Part shown: piece by piece, positions 9,136 through 20,173 of the stretch | Position numbering within the stretch: the stretch's first letter is position 1 | How the letters are laid out: the number at the start of each line of letters is the position of its first letter | From: Streptomyces sp. SLBN-31 | GTDB lineage: Bacteria; Actinomycetota; Actinomycetes; Streptomycetales; Streptomycetaceae | Direction of reading: 5' to 3' | DNA length: 64,000 nt | Assembly (NCBI RefSeq): GCF_006715395.1 | Contig: NZ_VFNC01000002.1 | Span: 3,534,001-3,598,000, forward strand | Translations under genes and position numbers: made by a program | Notes under the pieces: model-generated | What the model saw: the letters and a program-made list of their open reading frames with translations, nothing else | Database searches by the model: none | Told to the model about the DNA's origin: nothing

Positions 9136-10752
9136 ATGCACGAGGCACCGGAGCTTCACAGCGCGGCCGACCCCGCGTCGGAGGCCTGGAAAGCCAACGA
9201 GCGGGCTCATCGCGCGCTCGCCGAGGAGCTGCGCGGCAAGCTGGCCGCGGCCCGCATGGGCGGGGGTGAGAAGGCGCGGGCGAGGCACACCGCGCGCGGG
9301 AAGCTGCTGCCCAGGGACCGGGTGGACGCCCTGCTCGACCCCGGCTCGCCCTTCCTGGAGCTCGCGCCCCTCGCCGCCGACGGGATGTACGACGGCGCGG
9401 CCCCCGCGGCCGGGGTGATCGCCGGGATCGGGCGGGTGAGCGGCCGCGAGTGCGTGATCGTCGCCAACGACGCCACGGTCAAGGGCGGCACGTACTACCC
9501 GATGACGGTGAAGAAGCACCTGCGCGCCCAGGAGGTGGCCCTCGACAACCGCCTGCCGTGCGTCTACCTGGTCGACTCCGGCGGCGCCTTCCTGCCCATG
9601 CAGGACGAGGTCTTCCCGGACCGGGAGCACTTCGGGCGGATCTTCTACAACCAGGCCCGTATGTCCGGTGCCGGTATCCCGCAGATCGCCGCCGTCCTCG
9701 GCTCCTGCACGGCCGGCGGGGCGTACGTCCCCGCGATGAGCGACGAGGCCGTGATCGTCCGCAACCAGGGCACGATCTTCCTCGGCGGACCGCCGCTGGT
9801 GAAGGCGGCCACCGGCGAGGTCGTCACGGCCGAGGAGCTGGGCGGCGGCGAGGTGCACTCCCGGATCTCCGGCGTCACCGACCACCTCGCCGAGGACGAC
9901 GCGCACGCGCTGCGGATCGTGCGGAACATCGCGGCGACGCTCCCCGCGCGCGGGCCGCTGCCCTGGGAGGTCACCGAGTCCATCGAGCCGAAGGTCGACC
10001 CGTACGGCCTGTACGGCGCGGTCCCGGTCGACTCCCGCACCCCGTACGACGTGCGCGAGATCATCGCGCGCGTGGTCGACGGCTCCCGCTTCGCGGAGTT
10101 CAAGGCCGAGTTCGGGCAGACCCTGGTCACCGGGTTCGCCCGCATCCACGGACACCCGGTGGGCATCGTCGCCAACAACGGCATCCTGTTCTCCGAGTCC
10201 GCCCAGAAGGGCGCCCACTTCATCGAGCTGTGCGACCAGCGCGGCATCCCGCTGCTGTTCCTGCAGAACATCTCCGGGTTCATGGTCGGCAAGGACTACG
10301 AGGCGGGCGGCATCGCCAAGCACGGCGCCAAGATGGTGACCGCGGTGGCCTGCACGCGCGTGCCGAAGCTGACGGTCGTGGTCGGCGGCTCCTACGGCGC
10401 GGGCAACTACTCGATGTGCGGCCGGGCCTACTCGCCCCGCTTCCTGTGGATGTGGCCCGGCGCCAAGATCTCCGTCATGGGCGGCGAGCAGGCCGCCTCC
10501 GTCCTCGCGACCGTCAAGCGGGACCAGTCGGAGGCGCGCGGCGAGGAGTGGCCCGCGGACGACGAGGAGTCGTTCAAGGCGCCGATCCGGCAGCAGTACG
10601 AGCGCCAGGGCAACGCCTACTACGCCACCGCCCGCCTGTGGGACGACGGCGTGATCGACCCGCTGGAGACCCGCCAGGTGCTGGGTCTCGCGCTGACCGC
10701 GTGTGCCAACGCGCCGCTGGGCGAGCCCCAGTTCGGCGTCTTCCGGATGTAA
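9136..10752 (+). CDS. accD1: acyl-CoA carboxylase beta subunit (carboxyltransferase), methylcrotonyl-CoA type
   Basis: The 538-residue product is a biotin-dependent carboxyltransferase subunit with two crotonase-like halves. It has oxyanion-type loops such as [20 protein letters not shown] in the N-half and [19 protein letters not shown] in the C-half. [20 protein letters not shown] and the [11 protein letters not shown] segment resemble methylcrotonyl-CoA carboxylase beta chains more than propionyl-CoA ones. It moves the carboxyl group from carboxybiotin on the alpha subunit, encoded 13 bases downstream, to the acyl-CoA. With HMG-CoA lyase and an acyl-CoA dehydrogenase in the same operon, 3-methylcrotonyl-CoA (leucine breakdown) is the likely substrate. 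The ATG at 9136 has GAGGGG 8-9 bases upstream. Confidence 0.9.
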   Translation: MHEAPELHSAADPASEAWKANERAHRALAEELRGKLAAARMGGGEKARARHTARGKLLPRDRVDALLDPGSPFLELAPLAADGMYDGAAPAAGVIAGIGRVSGRECVIVANDATVKGGTYYPMTVKKHLRAQEVALDNRLPCVYLVDSGGAFLPMQDEVFPDREHFGRIFYNQARMSGAGIPQIAAVLGSCTAGGAYVPAMSDEAVIVRNQGTIFLGGPPLVKAATGEVVTAEELGGGEVHSRISGVTDHLAEDDAHALRIVRNIAATLPARGPLPWEVTESIEPKVDPYGLYGAVPVDSRTPYDVREIIARVVDGSRFAEFKAEFGQTLVTGFARIHGHPVGIVANNGILFSESAQKGAHFIELCDQRGIPLLFLQNISGFMVGKDYEAGGIAKHGAKMVTAVACTRVPKLTVVVGGSYGAGNYSMCGRAYSPRFLWMWPGAKISVMGGEQAASVLATVKRDQSEARGEEWPADDEESFKAPIRQQYERQGNAYYATARLWDDGVIDPLETRQVLGLALTACANAPLGEPQFGVFRM

Positions 10753-10765
10753 GGGGGGAGGGACC

Positions 10766-12679
10766 ATGTTCGACACAGTGCTCGTGGCCAACCGGGGCGA
10801 GATCGCCGTCCGCGTGATCCGTACGCTCCGCTCACTGGGCGTGCGCTCGGTGGCCGTCTTCTCCGACGCGGACGCCGACGCCCGGCACGTCCGCGAGGCC
10901 GACACGGCGGTACGGATCGGTCCGCCGCCCGCCTCCGAGAGCTATCTGTCCGTGGAGCGGCTCCTCGAGGCCGCCGCCCGCACCGGCGCCCAGGCGGTCC
11001 ACCCCGGCTACGGCTTCCTCGCGGAGAACGCGGCCTTCGCGCGCGCGTGCGCCGACGCCGGGCTGGTCTTCATCGGGCCGCCCGCCGAGGCCATCGCCCT
11101 GATGGGTGACAAGATCCGTGCCAAGGAGACGGTGCAGGCGGCCGGAGTGCCTGTCGTGCCCGGCGGCCGCGACCCGGAACTGGCGGAGGCGGCCCGCGCT
11201 TTGGGCGCACCCGTGCTGCTGAAGCCGTCGGCCGGCGGTGGCGGCAAGGGCATGCGCCTGGTGCGCGACCTGTCCGTGCTGGAGGACGAGATCGCCGCCG
11301 CCCGCCGTGAGGCCCGCGCCTCCTTCGGCGACGACACACTGCTGGTGGAGCGCTGGGTGGACAGCCCCCGGCACATCGAGATCCAGGTCCTGGCCGACGG
11401 CCACGGCAACGTCATCCACCTCGGCGAGCGCGAGTGCTCGCTGCAGCGCCGGCATCAGAAGATCATCGAGGAGGCGCCCAGCGTGCTCCTCGACGAGGCG
11501 ACGCGGTCCGCGATGGGCGAGGCCGCGGTGCAGGCGGCGCGCTCGTGCGGGTACCGGGGCGCGGGCACGGTGGAGTTCATCGTGCCGGGCGAGGACCCGT
11601 CGTCGTACTACTTCATGGAGATGAACACCCGGCTCCAGGTCGAGCACCCGGTGACCGAGCTGATCACCGGCCTGGACCTGGTGGAGTGGCAGCTGCGGGT
11701 GGCGGCGGGTGAGCGACTGCCGTACGCGCAGGACGACATCACGCTGACCGGGCACGCCATCGAGGCGCGGGTGTGCGCCGAGGATCCGGCGCGCGGGTTC
11801 CTCCCCTCGGGCGGCACGGTGCTGAGGCTGGCCGAACCGCAGGGCGACGGCGTCCGCACCGACTCCGGGCTCAGCGAGGGCACGGAGGTCGGCTCGCTGT
11901 ACGACCCGATGCTGTCCAAGGTGATCGCGTACGGGCCCGACCGGGCGACGGCGATCAGGAAGCTGCGGGCGGCCCTGGCGGAAACCGTGACGCTCGGGGT
12001 GCAGACCAACGCCGGGTTCCTGCGCCGGCTGCTGGCGCATCCGGCGGTGGTGGCGGGCGAGTTGGACACCGGGCTGGTGGAGCGCGTGGTGGACGACCTC
12101 GTCTCCACGGACGTGCCCGAGGAGGTGTACGAGGCCGCGGCGGCCGTACGCCTGGACGCGCTGCGGCCGCGCGGGCGGGGCTGGACCGACCCGTTCTCCG
12201 TGCCGAACGGCTGGCGGCTCGGCGGCACGCCCAGGCCCGTCGGCTTCCCTCTGCGCGTGCAGGACCCCGTCGAGTACGTGCCCCGCGGCACCCACACCGT
12301 CACCGACGACACCGTCTCGGTCACCCTCGACGGTGTCCGCCACACCTTCCACCGCGCCGCCGACTGGCTCGGCCGCGACGGCGACGCCTGGCAGGTGCGC
12401 GACGGCGACCCCGTGGCCGCGTCCCTGACCCGCGCGGAGCACGCCGGCGCCGACTCGCTCACCGCGCCCATGCCCGGCACGGTCACCGTGGTGAAGGTCG
12501 CCGTCGGCGACGAGGTGGCCGCGGGCCAGTCCCTGCTGGTCGTCGAGGCGATGAAGATGGAGCACGTCATCTCCGCCCCGCACGCCGGCACGGTCGCCGA
12601 ACTGGACGTCGCGCCGGGCACCACGGTCGCCATGGACCAGGTGCTCGCCGTCATCACCCCGGCGGAGGAGGACCAGTGA
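10766..12679 (+). CDS. acyl-CoA carboxylase alpha subunit (biotin carboxylase + BCCP)
   Basis: A 637-residue fusion. The biotin carboxylase domain (about residues 1-445) starts [20 protein letters not shown] and has the ATP-grasp glycine loop [14 protein letters not shown] and [15 protein letters not shown] linker follows, then a C-terminal biotinyl domain whose biotin-accepting lysine is K597 in [10 protein letters not shown]. It carboxylates its own biotin with ATP and bicarbonate and hands the carboxyl to the beta subunit. The ATG at 10766 has a strong GGGGGGAGGG site. The stop overlaps the lyase start (GTGA), indicating coupled translation. Confidence 0.93.
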   Translation: MFDTVLVANRGEIAVRVIRTLRSLGVRSVAVFSDADADARHVREADTAVRIGPPPASESYLSVERLLEAAARTGAQAVHPGYGFLAENAAFARACADAGLVFIGPPAEAIALMGDKIRAKETVQAAGVPVVPGGRDPELAEAARALGAPVLLKPSAGGGGKGMRLVRDLSVLEDEIAAARREARASFGDDTLLVERWVDSPRHIEIQVLADGHGNVIHLGERECSLQRRHQKIIEEAPSVLLDEATRSAMGEAAVQAARSCGYRGAGTVEFIVPGEDPSSYYFMEMNTRLQVEHPVTELITGLDLVEWQLRVAAGERLPYAQDDITLTGHAIEARVCAEDPARGFLPSGGTVLRLAEPQGDGVRTDSGLSEGTEVGSLYDPMLSKVIAYGPDRATAIRKLRAALAETVTLGVQTNAGFLRRLLAHPAVVAGELDTGLVERVVDDLVSTDVPEEVYEAAAAVRLDALRPRGRGWTDPFSVPNGWRLGGTPRPVGFPLRVQDPVEYVPRGTHTVTDDTVSVTLDGVRHTFHRAADWLGRDGDAWQVRDGDPVAASLTRAEHAGADSLTAPMPGTVTVVKVAVGDEVAAGQSLLVVEAMKMEHVISAPHAGTVAELDVAPGTTVAMDQVLAVITPAEEDQ

Positions 12680-13626
12680 CGCTCCCCATGGTCGTACCGG
12701 CCCCGGACCTGCCCGCAAGGGTCCGCATCCACGAGGTCGGCGCGCGCGACGGCCTGCAGAACGAGAAGTCGACCGTGCCGACGGAGGTGAAGGCGGAGTT
12801 CGTGCGCCGCCTGGCCGACGCGGGACTGACGACGATCGAGGCGACCAGCTTCGTGCACCCCAAGTGGGTGCCCCAACTGGCCGACGCGGAAGCGCTGTTC
12901 CCCATGGTCCGCGACCTGGCCGTGGACCTGCCCGTCCTGGTGCCCAACCAGCGCGGGCTCGACCGGGCCCTCGCCCTCGGCGCGCGCCGCGTCGCCGTCT
13001 TCGCCAGCGCCACCGAGTCCTTCGCGAAGGCCAACCTCAACCGCACGGTCGACGAGTCCCTCGCGGTGTTCGACCCGGTCGTGCGGCACGCCAGGGACGA
13101 GGGCGCCCATGTGCGCGGCTATGTCTCGATGTGCTTCGGCGACCCCTGGGAGGGCGCGGTCCCGGTCCCCCAGGCCGTCCGCGTGTGCCGGGCGCTGATG
13201 GACATGGGCTGCCAGGAGCTGAGCCTCGGCGACACCATCGGCGTGGCGACACCGGGACACGTGGGCGCACTGCTCGCCGCGCTGAACGCGGAGGGCGTGC
13301 CCACCGACGTCATCGGCGTGCACTTCCACGACACCTACGGCCAGGCCCTCGCCAACACCCTGGCCGCGCTCCGGCACGGCGTCACGACCGTCGACGCCTC
13401 CGCCGGCGGACTCGGCGGCTGCCCGTACGCCAAGTCCGCCACCGGCAACCTCGCCACCGAGGACCTCGTGTGGATGCTGCGCGGTCTCGGCATCGACACC
13501 GGAGTCGACCTCGGCCGTCTCGTCGCCACCAGCGCGTGGATGGCCGAACACCTGGGCCGACCCAGCCCTTCCCGCACCGTCCGAGCCCTGTCCCACGAGG
13601 ACACCGGCGCCCCCGAGGAGCAGTGA
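12676..13626 (+). CDS. hmgL: hydroxymethylglutaryl-CoA lyase
   Basis: A 316-residue member of the HMGL/DRE-TIM metallolyase family that cleaves 3-hydroxy-3-methylglutaryl-CoA to acetoacetate and acetyl-CoA. The divalent-metal motif [11 protein letters not shown] is near the N-terminus (residues 15-25) and the flexible-loop catalytic cysteine is C249 in [15 protein letters not shown]. It starts at GTG 12676, overlapping the biotin carboxylase stop, with GGAGGAGG just upstream; an in-frame ATG at 12688 is less likely. As the last step of leucine degradation it strongly supports the leucine assignment of the operon. The 3-methylglutaconyl-CoA hydratase needed between carboxylase and lyase is not encoded here. 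Confidence 0.93.
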   Translation: MTLPMVVPAPDLPARVRIHEVGARDGLQNEKSTVPTEVKAEFVRRLADAGLTTIEATSFVHPKWVPQLADAEALFPMVRDLAVDLPVLVPNQRGLDRALALGARRVAVFASATESFAKANLNRTVDESLAVFDPVVRHARDEGAHVRGYVSMCFGDPWEGAVPVPQAVRVCRALMDMGCQELSLGDTIGVATPGHVGALLAALNAEGVPTDVIGVHFHDTYGQALANTLAALRHGVTTVDASAGGLGGCPYAKSATGNLATEDLVWMLRGLGIDTGVDLGRLVATSAWMAEHLGRPSPSRTVRALSHEDTGAPEEQ

Positions 13627-13628
13627 CC

Positions 13629-14789
13629 ATGGACTTCCGTCTCTCCCCCGAACTGGAGGAACTCCGCCGCACGGTCGAGGCGTTCGCCCACGACGTCGTG
13701 GCGCCGAAGATCGGCGACTTCTACGAGCGGCACGAGTTCCCGTACGAGATCGTCCGCGAGATGGGCCGCATGGGCCTGTTCGGGCTGCCGTTCCCCGAGG
13801 AGTACGGCGGCATGGGCGGCGACTACCTGGCGCTGGGCATCGCCCTGGAGGAACTGGCCCGTGTCGACTCGTCGGTGGCCATCACCCTGGAGGCGGGCGT
13901 CTCCCTGGGCGCGATGCCGATCCATGTCTTCGGCACGCCGGAGCAGAAGGCCGAGTGGCTGCCCCGGCTGTGCTCCGGCGAGATCCTCGGCGCCTTCGGC
14001 CTGACCGAGCCCGACGGCGGCAGTGACGCCGGGGCGACCCGGACGACGGCCCGCCTGGACGAGGCGACGAACGAATGGGTGATCAACGGCACGAAGTGCT
14101 TCATCACCAACTCGGGCACCGACATCACGGGGTTGGTGACGGTCACGGCGGTCACCGGGCGCAAGCCGGACGGCAGGCCGCTCATCTCCTCGATCATCGT
14201 CCCCTCCGGCACCCCGGGTTTCACGGTCGCGGCGCCGTACTCGAAGGTCGGCTGGAACGCCTCCGACACCCGTGAGCTGTCCTTCCAGGACGTGCGGGTC
14301 CCGGCCGCCAACCTCCTGGGCGAACAGGGCCGCGGTTACGCCCAGTTCCTGCGCATCCTCGACGAGGGCCGGGTGGCCATCGCGGCGCTCGCCACGGGGC
14401 TCGCCCAGGGCTGCGTGGACGAGTCGGTGAAGTACGCCAAGGAGCGGCACGCCTTCGGCCGGCCGATCGGCGCCAACCAGGCCATCCAGTTCAAGATCGC
14501 CGACATGGAGATGAAGGCCCACACGGCCCGGCTTGCCTGGCGGGACGCGGCGGCCCGGCTGGTGTCCGGCGCTCCCTTCAAGAAGGAGGCGGCCCTGGCC
14601 AAGCTGCACTCCTCCACCGTCGCCGTCGACAACGCCCGCGAGGCCACCCAGATCCACGGCGGCTACGGCTTCATGAACGAGTATCCCGTGGCCCGCATGT
14701 GGCGCGACTCCAAGATCCTGGAGATCGGGGAGGGCACGAGCGAGGTGCAACGCATGCTGATCGCCCGCGAGTTGGGGCTCGCCGGCTGA
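13629..14789 (+). CDS. acdH: acyl-CoA dehydrogenase, short/branched-chain type
   Basis: A 386-residue FAD-dependent acyl-CoA dehydrogenase with AFGLTEPDGGSDAGATRTTA in the middle domain and the catalytic glutamate E368 in IGEGTSEVQRM. That is the C-terminal position used by short/medium-chain enzymes, unlike the dehydrogenase at 7178. It starts 3 bases after the lyase stop, so it is the last gene of the same operon and probably carries out the first oxidation of branched acyl-CoA (isovaleryl- or isobutyryl-CoA). S. coelicolor acdH is, from memory, in the same position, hence the symbol. The substrate cannot be read from sequence. Confidence 0.88.
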   Translation: MDFRLSPELEELRRTVEAFAHDVVAPKIGDFYERHEFPYEIVREMGRMGLFGLPFPEEYGGMGGDYLALGIALEELARVDSSVAITLEAGVSLGAMPIHVFGTPEQKAEWLPRLCSGEILGAFGLTEPDGGSDAGATRTTARLDEATNEWVINGTKCFITNSGTDITGLVTVTAVTGRKPDGRPLISSIIVPSGTPGFTVAAPYSKVGWNASDTRELSFQDVRVPAANLLGEQGRGYAQFLRILDEGRVAIAALATGLAQGCVDESVKYAKERHAFGRPIGANQAIQFKIADMEMKAHTARLAWRDAAARLVSGAPFKKEAALAKLHSSTVAVDNAREATQIHGGYGFMNEYPVARMWRDSKILEIGEGTSEVQRMLIARELGLAG

Positions 14790-14858
14790 CGCCGGGTTCG
14801 TAGCGGCACAGGCTGCTCGCAGGCTCGGTGCGGAGCGCAGCACCCACTGGACATCGAC

Positions 14859-14877
14859 TGAGGTTAGGCTAACCTAC
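14859..14877. promoter_or_regulatory. iron box (DmdR1/IdeR operator) upstream of desE
   Basis: TGAGGTTAGGCTAACCTAC matches the actinobacterial iron-box consensus TTAGGTTAGGCTAACCTAA at 16 of 19 positions, with an intact core. It lies 52 bases before the desE ATG. DmdR1 with Fe2+ would repress here, so desE and desF should be induced by iron starvation. Confidence 0.9.
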
Positions 14878-14928
14878 ATTCGAACCTGTCCGGCGGGCGC
14901 TCCGCCCCGTTCGAAAGCAGTCATACCC

Positions 14929-15981
14929 ATGCCCCATGCCCGTGCCACCCACCTTTCCCGACGCGGCGTCCTCGCCGCGGGCGGGGCCCTCGGCCTCGGT
15001 GCCGCGCTCGCGGCCTGTGGGGACGACGACGCGAAAAGCGGGAGCTCGGGCAGCGGCGAGACGGCGGCCGCCAAGTCCGGTCCCTGGTCCTTCAAGGACG
15101 ACCGGGGCCAGACCGCCAAGGCGGACAAGGTCCCCTCGAACATCGTCGCGTTCGTCGGTGTCGCCGCCGCGCTGTACGACTACGGCATCCAGGCCAAGGG
15201 CGTCTTCGGCCCGACGAGGACCAAGGACGGCAAGGCCGACGTCCAGGCCGGCGACATGGACGTCAGCAAGGTCACCGTCCTCGGCAACGAGTGGGGCCAG
15301 TTCAACATCGAGAAGTACGCGGCCCTCGCGCCCGACGCGCTGATCTCCACGATGTTCGACGACGCGGGCACGCTCTGGTACGTCCCGGAGGAGACGAAGA
15401 AGAAGATCCTCGCCGTGGGCGCGCCGAGCGTCGGCATCTCCGTCTACGACCGCCAGCTCACCGAGCCGCTGCAGCGGATGCTCCAGCTCGCGAAGTCCCT
15501 CGGCGCGGACACCGCTTCGAGCAAGGTGACGGCGGCGAAGAAGGCCTTCGAGGACGCCGCCGCCCGGCTGCGCGCGGCCACCAAGGCCAACCCGGACATC
15601 AAGGTGCTGGCCGGCTCCGCGAGCCAGGACCTGTTCTACGTCTCCGGCTCCAACCTCTCCATCGACCTGGAGTACTTCAAGGCCCTCGGCGTGAACCTCG
15701 TCGAGCCGCCGGAGAAGGCCAAGGCGAAGGGCGGCGGCTGGTACGAGTCGCTGAGCTGGGAGAACGTCGACAAGTACGCGGCGGACATCATCATGATGGA
15801 CAACCGCACCTCGGCCATCCAGCCCGCCGACATCACCGAGGCGACCTGGAAGAAGCTCCCCGCGGTCAAGGCGGGCCAGGTCATCGCCCGCAACCCCGAG
15901 CCGATCCTGTCCCACGACAAGTGCACGCCCCTGCTGACGAGCCTCGCCGAGGCCATCGAGAAGGCGAAGAAGGTCGCTTGA
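14929..15981 (+). CDS. desE: ferrioxamine-binding lipoprotein
   Basis: A 350-residue periplasmic-binding-type lipoprotein. The N-terminus has a twin-arginine motif (SRRGVLAAGG) and a lipobox ending LAAC at about residue 30, so it is probably exported by Tat and lipid-anchored. The mature part is the helical-backbone fold of siderophore receptors, which capture ferric ferrioxamines and deliver them to an ABC permease. No permease is in this window, so it must use one encoded elsewhere. It leads a two-gene unit with desF (stop and next start one base apart) and is controlled by the iron box at 14859. Confidence 0.92.
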   Translation: MPHARATHLSRRGVLAAGGALGLGAALAACGDDDAKSGSSGSGETAAAKSGPWSFKDDRGQTAKADKVPSNIVAFVGVAAALYDYGIQAKGVFGPTRTKDGKADVQAGDMDVSKVTVLGNEWGQFNIEKYAALAPDALISTMFDDAGTLWYVPEETKKKILAVGAPSVGISVYDRQLTEPLQRMLQLAKSLGADTASSKVTAAKKAFEDAAARLRAATKANPDIKVLAGSASQDLFYVSGSNLSIDLEYFKALGVNLVEPPEKAKAKGGGWYESLSWENVDKYAADIIMMDNRTSAIQPADITEATWKKLPAVKAGQVIARNPEPILSHDKCTPLLTSLAEAIEKAKKVA

Positions 15982-15982
15982 C

Positions 15983-16816
15983 ATGACTACGGCCGTAGCC
16001 GCCCCGTTCCGTTTCTTCTCCCTCCAGGTGACCCGGACGAGGCGGCTCGGCCCGTCCCTGGTCCGGGTCACCTTCACCGGCGAGGACCTGGCCCAGTGCC
16101 TCTCGCACGGCCTCGACCAGTCGCTGTCGCTGTTCGTGCCGCACCCCGGCCAGTCCGCGCCCGTGGTGCCGCTCGACCTCGGTGACGGCTGGTGGCAGGC
16201 CTGGCGCGAACTCCCGGACGACGTACGGGCCGTGATGCGCTCGTACACGCTCCGGGCGCTGCGCCACGATCCCGACGAGATCGACATCGACTTCGTGCTG
16301 CACACCCCCGCCGGCCCCGCCTCCGCCTGGGCCGCCCGGGCGGTCGCCGGCGACAACGTGCTGATCCTGGGTCCGGCGATCGCCGACAACCGCGCGATCC
16401 GCTTCCGCCCGCCCGCGGACACCGACCTCATGGTGCTGTGGGGCGACGAGAGCGCCCTCCCCGCGGTCTCGTCCGTACTGGAGTCCCTGCCGCCCGGCAC
16501 CCCCGCCCGGGTCTGGCTGGAGGTGCGCGACGCCGGAAACATCCAGGACCTGCCCACCGCCGCGGACGCCGAGATCACCTGGCTGGTCCGGGACGACGGC
16601 CCCGCCCCGTGCTCCCCGCCGGCCCTCGACGCCCTGCGCGCCGCCCAACTCCCGCCCGCGCAGAAGCCGTACGTGTGGATCGCGGGTGAGTCGGGCTGCG
16701 TGAAGGAGCTGCGCAGGCACTTCGTGCGCGAGCGGGGCATCGACCGCCGGCGGGTCACCTTCGTCGGTTACTGGCGCCAGGGCCTGAGCGAGGAGCAACT
16801 GCGCGCACAGGAGTGA
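15983..16816 (+). CDS. desF: siderophore-interacting flavoprotein (ferric-siderophore reductase)
   Basis: A 277-residue SIP-family protein. It has the FAD-binding signature RSYTLRALR near residue 85 and a C-terminal pyridine-nucleotide-like half with GESGCVKELRRHFV and VTFVGYWRQG. Such proteins reduce ferric siderophore inside the cell so that iron is released as Fe2+. It directly follows desE and precedes desABCD, so uptake, release and synthesis of desferrioxamine are encoded together. No separate promoter is visible; it probably depends on the desE iron-box promoter. Confidence 0.92.
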   Translation: MTTAVAAPFRFFSLQVTRTRRLGPSLVRVTFTGEDLAQCLSHGLDQSLSLFVPHPGQSAPVVPLDLGDGWWQAWRELPDDVRAVMRSYTLRALRHDPDEIDIDFVLHTPAGPASAWAARAVAGDNVLILGPAIADNRAIRFRPPADTDLMVLWGDESALPAVSSVLESLPPGTPARVWLEVRDAGNIQDLPTAADAEITWLVRDDGPAPCSPPALDALRAAQLPPAQKPYVWIAGESGCVKELRRHFVRERGIDRRRVTFVGYWRQGLSEEQLRAQE

Positions 16817-16854
16817 CGCCGGTCACTGGAGGGAGAGGATTCGACGCGAGGAAC

Positions 16855-16873
16855 TTAGGTTAGGCTAACCTAA
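16855..16873. promoter_or_regulatory. iron box (DmdR1/IdeR operator) upstream of desABCD
   Basis: TTAGGTTAGGCTAACCTAA is an exact match to the iron-box consensus. Symmetry extends three bases further on each side (16852-16876), with only the central base unpaired. It sits 63 bases before the desA ATG. Its fuller symmetry compared with the desE box suggests tighter iron repression of siderophore synthesis than of uptake (inference). Confidence 0.95.
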
Positions 16874-16936
16874 GTTGAAGCCGAGGCTTCCTTCTCTCTC
16901 CCACCCCGCACGGACTCCCCACCGGAGGGCCCCCAC

Positions 16937-18379
16937 ATGCGCTCGCACCTGCTCAATGACCTCACCGCGGAGCACTACCGCCGCTCCGTGACCGAAGGAG
17001 TAGAGCGGGTGGCGGCCAAACTCGCCACCACCGACCGTCCGTTCACCGGTGTCACCGTCGACGCCCTCACCCCCCGGATCGACGCCGTCGACCTGGACCG
17101 GCCGCTGGGCGACACCCGCGCCGTCCTGGACGAGCTGGAGGAGGTCTACCTCCGCGACGCGGTCTACTTCCACCACCCCCGCTATCTCGCCCACCTCAAC
17201 TGCCCGGTCGTCATCCCGGCCGTCCTCGGCGAGGCCGTCCTGTCCGCCGTCAACTCCTCCCTGGACACCTGGGACCAGTCCGCCGGCGGCACCCTGATCG
17301 AGCGCAAGCTCATCGACTGGACCGCCGCCCGCATCGGCCTCGGCCCCGGCGCGGACGGCGTGTTCACCTCCGGCGGCACCCAGTCCAACCTCCAGGCCCT
17401 GCTGCTCGCCCGCGAGGAGGCCAAGAGCGACAGCCCGGCGAAGCTGCGCGTCTTCGCCTCCGAGGCCGGCCACTTCAGCGTGCAGAAGTCCGCGAAACTC
17501 CTCGGCCTCGGCCCGGACGCCGTCGTCACCGTCCCCGTCGACCACGACAAGCGGATGCAGACCGTCGCCCTCGCCCGCGAACTGGAGCGCTGCCGCGAGG
17601 ACGGCCTGATCCCCATGGCCGTCGTCGCCACCGCCGGCACCACCGACTTCGGCTCCATCGACCCGCTCCCCGAGATCGCCGAACTGTGCGCCCAGTACGG
17701 CACCTGGATGCACGTCGACGCCGCCTACGGCTGCGGACTGCTGGCCTCCCTCAAGCACCGGCACCGCATCCAGGGCATCGAGCGCGCCGACTCCGTCACC
17801 GTCGACTACCACAAGTCCTTCTTCCAGCCGGTGAGTTCGTCCGCCGTCCTGGTACGCGACGCCGCGACCCTGCGCCACGCCACCTACCACGCCGAATACC
17901 TCAACCCGCGGCGCATGGTGCGCGAGCGCATCCCCAACCAGGTCGACAAGTCCCTGCAGACCACCCGCCGCTTCGACGCCCTCAAGCTGTGGATGACGCT
18001 GCGGGTGATGGGCGCCGACGGCGTCGGCGAACTCTTCGACGAGGTCTGCGACCTGGCGGAGGAGGGCTGGCGGCTGCTGACCGCCGACCCCCGCTTCGAC
18101 GTCGTCGTCCGGCCGACCCTGTCCACCCTCGTCTTCCGCTACGTCCCGGCCGGCGTGACAGACCCCGCCGAGATCGACCGCGCCAACCTGCACGCCCGCA
18201 AGGCCCTGTTCGCCTCCGGGGCCGCCGTAGTCGCGGGCACCAGGGTCCACGGCCGCCACTACCTGAAGTTCACCCTGCTCAACCCCGAGACGACGGCCGA
18301 GGACATCGCCGCCGTCCTCGACCTGATCGCCGGCAACGCCGAGCAGTACCTGGGAGAGTCCCTTGACCGCGCTTGCTGA
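16937..18379 (+). CDS. desA: lysine decarboxylase for desferrioxamine synthesis
   Basis: A 480-residue PLP-dependent group II decarboxylase that converts L-lysine to cadaverine, the first committed step of desferrioxamine B/E synthesis. The PLP Schiff-base lysine is K293 in [10 protein letters not shown], and HVDAAYGCG just before it holds the aspartate that contacts the pyridine nitrogen. It is the first gene of desABCD, which runs as one operon with overlapping ends, downstream of the consensus iron box at 16855. Confidence 0.95.
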   Translation: MRSHLLNDLTAEHYRRSVTEGVERVAAKLATTDRPFTGVTVDALTPRIDAVDLDRPLGDTRAVLDELEEVYLRDAVYFHHPRYLAHLNCPVVIPAVLGEAVLSAVNSSLDTWDQSAGGTLIERKLIDWTAARIGLGPGADGVFTSGGTQSNLQALLLAREEAKSDSPAKLRVFASEAGHFSVQKSAKLLGLGPDAVVTVPVDHDKRMQTVALARELERCREDGLIPMAVVATAGTTDFGSIDPLPEIAELCAQYGTWMHVDAAYGCGLLASLKHRHRIQGIERADSVTVDYHKSFFQPVSSSAVLVRDAATLRHATYHAEYLNPRRMVRERIPNQVDKSLQTTRRFDALKLWMTLRVMGADGVGELFDEVCDLAEEGWRLLTADPRFDVVVRPTLSTLVFRYVPAGVTDPAEIDRANLHARKALFASGAAVVAGTRVHGRHYLKFTLLNPETTAEDIAAVLDLIAGNAEQYLGESLDRAC

Positions 18380-19649
18380 ACCCGCCCCGCACACCTACGA
18401 CTTCGTGGGCATCGGGCTCGGCCCCTTCAACCTCGGCCTGGCCTGCCTGACCGAACCGATCACCGAACTCGACGGCCTCTTCCTGGAGTCCAAGCCGGAC
18501 TTCGAGTGGCACGCGGGCATGTTCCTGGACGGCGCCCACCTGCAGACCCCGTTCATGTCGGACCTGGTCACCCTCGCCGACCCCACCTCGCCCTACTCCT
18601 TCCTCAACTACCTGAAGAGCAAGGGCCGGCTGTACTCGTTCTACATCCGCGAGAACTTCTACCCGCTGCGCGTCGAGTACGACGACTACTGCCGCTGGGC
18701 GGCCGGCCGGCTCAGCAGCGTCCGGTTCGGTACGACGGTGCGCGAGGTGACGTACGAGGACGGGCTGTACGTCGTGCGCACCGAGGCCGGCGACACCTTC
18801 CGCGCCCGCCGTCTCGTCCTCGGCACCGGTACGGTCCCCTACGTCCCGGAGCCCTGCCGGCACCTGGACGGCGACCTCATCCACACCGCGCAGTACGTAC
18901 ACCGCAAGGCGGAACTGCAGCGCAAGGCGTCGATCACGGTCGTCGGCAGCGGGCAGAGCGCCGCGGAGATCTACCACGAACTCCTCGCCGAGATCGACGT
19001 CCACGGCTACGAACTCAACTGGGTCACCCGCTCCCCTCGGTTCTTCCCGCTGGAGTACACCAAACTCACCCTGGAGATGACCTCCCCGGACTACATCGAC
19101 TACTTCCGCGCGCTGCCCGAGGAGACCCGCTACCGGCTGGAGAAGCAGCAGAGGGGCCTGTTCAAGGGCATCAACTCGGATCTGATCGACTCGATCTTCG
19201 ACCTGCTCTACCAGAAGGACGTCGAGAGCGGCGACCGCCCGGTCCCCACCCGCCTGCTCACCAACTCCTCGCTGAACAAGGCCTGTTACCAGGACGGCCA
19301 CTACACCCTGGTCTTCCACCAGGACGAACAGGACAAGGACTTCGAGATCCGGACCGAGGGTCTGGTGCTGGCCACGGGCTACCACTACGAGCCGCCGGCC
19401 TTCCTCGCCCCGATCCGCGACCGCCTCCGTTTCGACGGCCACGGCCGCTTCGACGTCGCCCGCAACTACTCCATCGACACCACGGGCCGGGGCGTCTTCC
19501 TGCAGAACGCGGCCGTGCACACGCACAGCGTCACCTCCCCCGACCTGGGAATGGGCGCCTACCGCAACAGCTACATCATCCGCGAGCTGCTCGGCACCGA
19601 GTACTACCCGGTCGAAAAGACCATCGCCTTCCAGGAGTTCGCCGTATGA
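18363..19649 (+). CDS. desB: cadaverine N-monooxygenase
   Basis: A 428-residue FAD/NADPH N-hydroxylase that turns cadaverine into N-hydroxycadaverine. The FAD site is [11 protein letters not shown] near the N-terminus, the NADPH site is [10 protein letters not shown] near residue 200, and ATGYHYEPP near the C-terminus is the usual ending of this family. The start is a TTG at 18363 with GGGAGA upstream. It overlaps desA by 17 bases, so ribosomes probably reinitiate there. Confidence 0.95.
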   Translation: MTALAEPAPHTYDFVGIGLGPFNLGLACLTEPITELDGLFLESKPDFEWHAGMFLDGAHLQTPFMSDLVTLADPTSPYSFLNYLKSKGRLYSFYIRENFYPLRVEYDDYCRWAAGRLSSVRFGTTVREVTYEDGLYVVRTEAGDTFRARRLVLGTGTVPYVPEPCRHLDGDLIHTAQYVHRKAELQRKASITVVGSGQSAAEIYHELLAEIDVHGYELNWVTRSPRFFPLEYTKLTLEMTSPDYIDYFRALPEETRYRLEKQQRGLFKGINSDLIDSIFDLLYQKDVESGDRPVPTRLLTNSSLNKACYQDGHYTLVFHQDEQDKDFEIRTEGLVLATGYHYEPPAFLAPIRDRLRFDGHGRFDVARNYSIDTTGRGVFLQNAAVHTHSVTSPDLGMGAYRNSYIIRELLGTEYYPVEKTIAFQEFAV

Positions 19650-20173
19650 CCTTCACCTTCCGCCCCCTGGACCCGCTGCGGGACGCCGAGCTGCTCCACG
19701 CCTGGGTGACCCATCCGAAGGCGGCGTTCTGGATGATGCAGGACGCGAAGCTGGAGGACGTCGAGCGGGCCTACATGGAGATCGCGGCCGACGAGCACCA
19801 CCACGCGCTGCTCGGGCTCGACGAGGACGGCGTGCCCGCCTTCCTCATGGAGAGGTACGACCCGGCGCACCGCGAACTCGTCGGCCTGTACGAGCCGTTG
19901 CCCGGGGACGTGGGCATGCACTTCCTCACACCGCCCACCGACACACCCGTCCACGGCTTCACCCGCGCCGTCATCACCGCCGTCATGAGGCATCTCTTCG
20001 AGGACCCGGCGGTCAGGCGCGTGGTCGTCGAACCGGACGTCTCCAACAAGGCCGTCCACGCCCTGAACGAAGCCGTCGGGTTCATACCCGAGCGGGAGAT
20101 ACAGAAGCCGGAGAAGAAAGCGCTGTTGAGCTTCTGCACACGCGAGCGGTTCGAGAAGGCGGTGCCGGCATGA
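19646..20173 (+). CDS. desC: N-hydroxycadaverine acyltransferase
   Basis: A 175-residue GNAT-type acyltransferase of the siderophore class (IucB-like) that transfers succinyl or acetyl groups from CoA to N-hydroxycadaverine. The segment [20 protein letters not shown] is the acyl-CoA-binding and helix region typical of these enzymes. Its ATG overlaps the desB stop (ATGA) and its stop overlaps the desD start in the same way. Confidence 0.95.
   Translation: MTFTFRPLDPLRDAELLHAWVTHPKAAFWMMQDAKLEDVERAYMEIAADEHHHALLGLDEDGVPAFLMERYDPAHRELVGLYEPLPGDVGMHFLTPPTDTPVHGFTRAVITAVMRHLFEDPAVRRVVVEPDVSNKAVHALNEAVGFIPEREIQKPEKKALLSFCTRERFEKAVPA

Noticed and set aside
10832..12718. 628-codon open frame on the minus strand across the biotin carboxylase gene
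   Set aside because: It is the GC-rich shadow of a fully conserved plus-strand enzyme, with no domain and repetitive Arg/Gly/Ala composition.
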